A stretch of 9,005 nucleotides of DNA from Candidatus Moraniibacteriota bacterium (lineage in GTDB: Bacteria > Patescibacteriota > Minisyncoccia > Moranbacterales > UBA2206): assembly GCA_027351145.1 (NCBI GenBank), contig DAIEIZ010000066.1, forward strand, positions 1 to 9,005, in the 5' to 3' direction. The notes beneath the pieces were generated by a model. It saw nothing but the letters and a program-made list of their open reading frames with translations, ran no database searches and was not told where the DNA came from. Position numbers and translations under genes: made by a program. How positions within the stretch are numbered: the first letter of the stretch is position 1; each line of letters begins with the position of its first letter. Below are positions 6,154 through 9,005 of the stretch, in pieces.

Positions 6154-6669
6154 ATGCAAAAAGAAAAGAATTACGCTTTTATTGATGGGCAGAATCTCCA
6201 TATGGGAGTTACTAACATTAAAAATTCTTGGAGAATTCATTTCAAAAAATTCAGAACTTTTTTAAGAGATAAATATCATATCGAAATAGCTTATTATTTC
6301 CTAGGTTGTGTTATTGAGGAAAAACGTGATTTGTATACAAGACTTCAGGAATCCGGATTTGTGTTAGTTTTCAGAGAACATAATCCCGCTATGCTGGGAA
6401 AGAAAAAAGGAAATGTTGATGCTGATATAATTTTTTCTGTAATGAAAAAGTTATATCAAGATGAAGAATTTGATAAGGTTGTTTTAATTTCAGGCGATGG
6501 TGATTATAAAAGAATGGTGGATTTTCTTATAGAAGAAGGAAAATTCAAAAAAGTGCTTTTTCCAAATAAAGAATTTGCCTCATCTCTATATAAAAAACTC
6601 GGATCAGAATATTTTGATTATTTAGATAAAGAGCATATTAAAAGTAAAATCGCCTTAATTGAGCCATAA
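6154..6669 (+). CDS. NYN domain protein (PIN-like nuclease, LabA/DUF88 type)
   Basis: The 171-residue protein is a single NYN domain, a PIN-like fold with metal-dependent RNase or DNase members. The acidic residues expected at the active site are in place: Asp11 in FIDGQN (start of the domain), Asp89 and Asp91 in GNVDADI, and Asp115 and Asp117 in SGDGDY. No partner domain is fused. It begins five bases after hsdS in the same operon, so it is probably co-expressed with the specificity subunit, and it is the last gene before the gap. It is the most AT-rich gene here: I count 12 G+C in the 60 bases 6241-6300, against 33 in 2041-2100 of hsdM. A nuclease effector of the defence locus is a fair inference; the substrate is not evident. 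Confidence 0.9.
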   Translation: MQKEKNYAFIDGQNLHMGVTNIKNSWRIHFKKFRTFLRDKYHIEIAYYFLGCVIEEKRDLYTRLQESGFVLVFREHNPAMLGKKKGNVDADIIFSVMKKLYQDEEFDKVVLISGDGDYKRMVDFLIEEGKFKKVLFPNKEFASSLYKKLGSEYFDYLDKEHIKSKIALIEP

Positions 6670-6711
6670 AAAAAGGGCTCCTTAGGCACCAACACCGTTT
6701 GGATCCCTTTT
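6668..6711 (-). terminator. Hairpin terminator, strongest on the minus strand
   Basis: In plus-strand terms, AAAAGGG-C-TCC (6671-6681) pairs with GGA-T-CCCTTTT (6701-6711) with one mismatch and a 19-base loop. Read on the minus strand the stem is followed by seven T (6674-6668), the textbook arrangement. Read on the plus strand only four T follow, and these are part of the stem, so termination of the NYN operon here is possible but weaker. Confidence 0.7.
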
Positions 6712-6720
6712 CGTCTTAAT
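6668..6720 (-). ncRNA. Candidate tiny minus-strand RNA (about 53 nt)
   Basis: On the minus strand the promoter at 6755-6727 would start transcription near A6720. A hairpin with a T-run ends it at about 6668, giving an RNA of roughly 53 nt that is mostly the hairpin itself. There is no reading frame of note in it. The 19-base loop contains GGTGTTGGTG. It overlaps only the last bases of the NYN gene, so it is not a normal antisense RNA. I recognise no known family. The alternative is that only the hairpin matters, as a bidirectional terminator. Confidence 0.4.
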
Positions 6721-6726
6721 ACGCCT

Positions 6727-6755
6727 ATGATACACCCTAACGAGTAAAATGTCAA
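6727..6755 (-). promoter_or_regulatory. Minus-strand sigma-70 type promoter
   Basis: On the minus strand a perfect TTGACA (6755-6750) and TATCAT (6732-6727, five of six consensus bases) are separated by exactly 17 bases. It points away from the RhuM-Fic gene and into the hairpin at 6711-6668. It is the best-scoring promoter by eye in the whole window, yet no minus-strand gene lies downstream of it. Confidence 0.6.
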
Positions 6756-6767
6756 CATCGTAAAATA

Positions 6768-6794
6768 TTGCCAATAATAAGAAAAGCGTATATT
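6768..6794 (+). promoter_or_regulatory. Weak candidate promoter for the RhuM-Fic and hsdR genes
   Basis: TTGCCA (6768-6773) and TATATT (6789-6794) lie upstream of the ATG at 6822, but the spacer is only 15 bases. It is the best plus-strand candidate in the 152-base gap. If it is not used, the two genes would need read-through from the upstream operon across the hairpin at 6671-6711. Confidence 0.25.
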
Positions 6795-6821
6795 TAAATA
6801 TAAGAACTAAAGTGTGATATT

Positions 6822-7805
6822 ATGAAAAAAATCAATAAAATAATAAATGAAGTTGCCATCTATCAAGCTAAAAACGGAGCGATTGAATTTAAGCATGATA
6901 TTCAAAAAGATACTATTTGGGCTAATCTTAATCAAATAGCCGATCTTTTCGGCGTGCAAAAGGCCGCAATTTCAAAGCATTTGAAAAATATTTTTAAAAC
7001 TGGAGAGCTTTCAGAAAAAGCAACTGTTTCCAAAATGGAAACAGTTCGAATTGAGGGAAAAAGAAGCATAAAACGTTCAATAGAAGTGTATAATCTTGAT
7101 GCTATCATTGCAATTGGTTACCGAATTAATTCCAAACAGGCGACACAATTTCGTATTTGGGCGACAAATATTTTGAAAAAATATGTCATTAACGGCTATG
7201 CTATCAATCGAAATGTGATTGGCAAAAATTATGACGCTTTCATGAAGTCAGTTGCTGATATTCAAATGCTTTTGCCGGAGCATATCACGCTTGATCCAAA
7301 AATGGTTTTGGATTTGATCAAAGAATTTGCGGGAACTTGGGTGTCTTTGGATGCGTATGACAAAGAAAAATTAAAAATAATCGGAACCACAAAAAAGTCC
7401 GTGCAATTGACCGGAACAGAATTAGTGGATGCGATTGGAAATTTGCGCGCCCAGCTGATGAGAAAAAAAGAAGCGACGGAACTATTCGCCCAAGAAAGAA
7501 GTCATGGAAATATTGAGGGAATTGTTGGCAATGTGATGCAATCACTCGGTGGCAAAGCGGTCTATCCAACTGTTGAAGAGAAAGCGGCGCATCTTCTATA
7601 TTTTATGGTAAAAAACCATCCGTTTGTGGACGGCAATAAGCGTAGTGGCGCGTTTGCTTTTATGTGGTTTTTGCGAAAAACAAAAGTAAAAGGCGGAAAA
7701 AATATCAATCCAGCAACGCTCACTGCGTTGACACTTTTAATTGCTGAGAGCAATCCAAAAAAGAAAAATCAAATGACGGCTTTGATAACTCAATTATTAA
7801 AATAA
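6822..7805 (+). CDS. RhuM-Fic fusion protein
   Basis: The 327-residue protein joins a RhuM-type N-terminal region to a C-terminal Fic/Doc domain. The RhuM part (about 1-130) shows TIWANLNQIADLFGVQKAAISKHL, a helix-turn-helix-like stretch, and YNLDAIIAIGYRINSKQATQFRIWA (90-114). The Fic part (about 195-327) has the motif HPFVDGNKRSG at 266-276, close to the Doc-type HxFxD(A/G)NKR rather than the AMPylator form with GNGR; Doc enzymes phosphorylate EF-Tu, and other Fic proteins transfer AMP to proteins. I see no clear (S/T)xxxE(G/N) inhibitory motif. RhuM proteins are often found in Type I loci. It ends four bases before hsdR, so the two are coupled. An effector triggered when HsdR is disturbed is inference. 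Start ATG 6822 fits the family start; upstream AAAGTGTG is a poor Shine-Dalgarno sequence. Confidence 0.92.
   Translation: MKKINKIINEVAIYQAKNGAIEFKHDIQKDTIWANLNQIADLFGVQKAAISKHLKNIFKTGELSEKATVSKMETVRIEGKRSIKRSIEVYNLDAIIAIGYRINSKQATQFRIWATNILKKYVINGYAINRNVIGKNYDAFMKSVADIQMLLPEHITLDPKMVLDLIKEFAGTWVSLDAYDKEKLKIIGTTKKSVQLTGTELVDAIGNLRAQLMRKKEATELFAQERSHGNIEGIVGNVMQSLGGKAVYPTVEEKAAHLLYFMVKNHPFVDGNKRSGAFAFMWFLRKTKVKGGKNINPATLTALTLLIAESNPKKKNQMTALITQLLK
7022..7046. repeat. Hairpin palindrome inside the RhuM coding region
   Basis: AACTGTTTCCA (7022-7032) and TGGAAACAGTT (7036-7046) are perfect 11-base inverted repeats around the loop AAA. They code for TVSKMETV at about residues 68-75, the same structural position (just before the EGK / DGK turn) as the hairpin in the Bro gene. 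Confidence 0.92.
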
Positions 7806-7809
7806 ATTT

Positions 7810-9005
7810 ATGCCCGAATCTATTTTTAAATCAGTCCACTTTGACGAAGCCAGACAATCACAGCTCCCATTCATTGAGCTCCTTTTGAATATGGGATATA
7901 AATATATTTCTGCAGAAGATGCTTTGAAGCAGCGCCAGGGCAACACTTCGAATTTTATCCTTTCAGAAATTGCTGCCAAAAAACTCATGGAAATAAACAG
8001 CTATGAAATCTCCGGCGCGGAATATAAATTTAGCGAGAAAGATGTGCGGGACGCGATTGATGAATTGGAAAACATCCAATATGAAGGACTGATCGATACG
8101 GCGCAGAAAATATACAATATTATTATGCCAACTAGCGGAGGGCGTACGATCAAAGTCAGCTATGGCGGAAAATCAATCTCCAAAAACTTCCGCTTTATCG
8201 ATTTTAAAAATCCCAAGAACAATGAATTTCATGTGACGGCGGAATTTGAAGCGACCGGCAGGCAGAATATCCGGCCGGATATCGTTTGCTTTGTGAACGG
8301 CATTCCTTTTGCTGTTATTGAAAACAAGAAATCCAGCGTGGCAGTTTCCGAAGCAATCAATCAGATGAACCGTAATCAGGGGCCGGAATATTGCCCGAGA
8401 CTTTTTGCATACACCCAGCTTCTGGTCGGTACCAATAACAAAGAATTGCAATATGGCACAACTGGCACGCCGAACAAGTTTTATGCGGTTTGGAAAGAAA
8501 AAGAATCCAATGAAGAAGAGATAGACGCGTGTGTTGAGAAGCTTATTAAAAAACAAATTCCGCTTGAGACCTATAAACAAGCCTTGGCTGATTTGAACGG
8601 AGCAACGGACGGACACACACAAAAACTTGATCGCCTGCCCACCGAGCAGGACCGCGGCGTGGTTTCTCTTTTTGAACCGGCGCGGCTTTTGGATCTGACC
8701 AAAAACTATATCTTGTTTGATGCCGGAGTAAAAAAACTTTCCCGTTATCAACAATATTTCGCTATCCATAAAATGCTTGAGCATATTTCAGAAGAAGAAA
8801 CGACCAAGGAAGGTATCACGCGAAGGAAGGGAGGATTGGTGTGGCACACGCAAGGATCGGGAAAATCATTGACGATGGTGATGTTCGTGAAAGCCTTGAT
8901 TGAGAATCCGCATATCGTGAGTCCTCGGGTAATCATCGTGACGGATCGAAAAGATTTGGATAAACAAATTAAGGACACATTCAAAAATTGCAATTTAAAA
9001 AAAGA
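7810..9005 (+). CDS. hsdR: Type I restriction endonuclease subunit HsdR, N-terminal part (runs off the window)
   Basis: HsdR is the ATP-driven translocase and nuclease of the Type I complex. The frame is open from ATG 7810 to the end of the window: 398 codons, where full HsdR is usually about 800-1100. The N-terminal nuclease domain shows the PD-(D/E)xK signature: Asp157 in IRPDIVCFVNG and Glu171-x-Lys173 in AVIENKKS. A linker follows, then the first RecA-like motor domain, with Walker A TQGSGKS at 347-353 in GLVWHTQGSGKSLTM and the next helicase motif VIIVTDRKDLDKQ (374-386). All key residues in view are intact, so the gene looks functional. The start follows the RhuM-Fic stop by four bases and has no Shine-Dalgarno sequence. 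DEAD-box and later motifs should lie to the right. Confidence 0.96.
   Translation, partial: MPESIFKSVHFDEARQSQLPFIELLLNMGYKYISAEDALKQRQGNTSNFILSEIAAKKLMEINSYEISGAEYKFSEKDVRDAIDELENIQYEGLIDTAQKIYNIIMPTSGGRTIKVSYGGKSISKNFRFIDFKNPKNNEFHVTAEFEATGRQNIRPDIVCFVNGIPFAVIENKKSSVAVSEAINQMNRNQGPEYCPRLFAYTQLLVGTNNKELQYGTTGTPNKFYAVWKEKESNEEEIDACVEKLIKKQIPLETYKQALADLNGATDGHTQKLDRLPTEQDRGVVSLFEPARLLDLTKNYILFDAGVKKLSRYQQYFAIHKMLEHISEEETTKEGITRRKGGLVWHTQGSGKSLTMVMFVKALIENPHIVSPRVIIVTDRKDLDKQIKDTFKNCNLKK

Noticed and set aside
8173..8784. 203-codon open frame on the minus strand
   Set aside because: It is the reverse strand of hsdR, whose translation shows the nuclease and Walker motifs; the minus product looks like a shadow.

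Overview
The window looks like a defence island next to a tRNA cluster in an AT-rich, compact bacterial genome. Almost no gene has a clear Shine-Dalgarno sequence, the tRNA genes do not encode CCA, genes are separated by 4-10 bases, and standard stop codons (mostly TAA) fit everywhere. Together with the gene repertoire this suggests an uncultivated lineage such as the Candidate Phyla Radiation/Patescibacteria. That is an inference; no marker gene is present to prove it.

Layout. Positions 1-295 hold the 3' end of a tRNA (probably initiator Met), a complete CAT-anticodon tRNA and tRNA-Asp(GTC). A strong rho-independent terminator follows at 340-368. A promoter at 454-482 places the predicted transcription start on the ATG at 489, so the first mRNA may be leaderless. 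From 489 to 6669 lies one likely operon on the + strand: a half-length hsdS, hsdM, a KilA-N protein, a Bro-N/DinD-like protein, a cytoplasmic trypsin-like serine protease, a full two-domain hsdS and a NYN-domain (PIN-like) nuclease. The 152-base gap at 6670-6821 carries a good minus-strand promoter 17 bases upstream-to-downstream spaced and, only about 50 bases on, a hairpin plus T-run, so it may encode a tiny RNA. The + strand then resumes with a RhuM-Fic fusion and hsdR, which runs off the right edge after 398 codons.

How the genes fit together. HsdM, HsdS and HsdR form a Type I restriction-modification system; all three subunits are visible (HsdR only in part). The five accessory genes sit between the core subunits, in the same direction and tightly packed. 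They are of types (KilA-N, Bro-N, RhuM-Fic, protease, NYN) that suggest regulators or effectors coupled to restriction, comparable in position to the PrrC anticodon nuclease in other hsd loci; that coupling is inference.

The most unusual structure is internal. The 3' end of hsdM, coding for its C-terminal helix, occurs three times: at the end of hsdM, fused to the end of the KilA-N gene, and as a free remnant after the Bro gene. Each accessory cassette in this stretch is therefore bounded by an hsdM tail copy, as if genes were inserted by recombination at this sequence. Separately, the three virus-type DNA-binding genes (KilA-N, Bro-N, RhuM) each contain a strong palindrome inside the part encoding the N-terminal domain.
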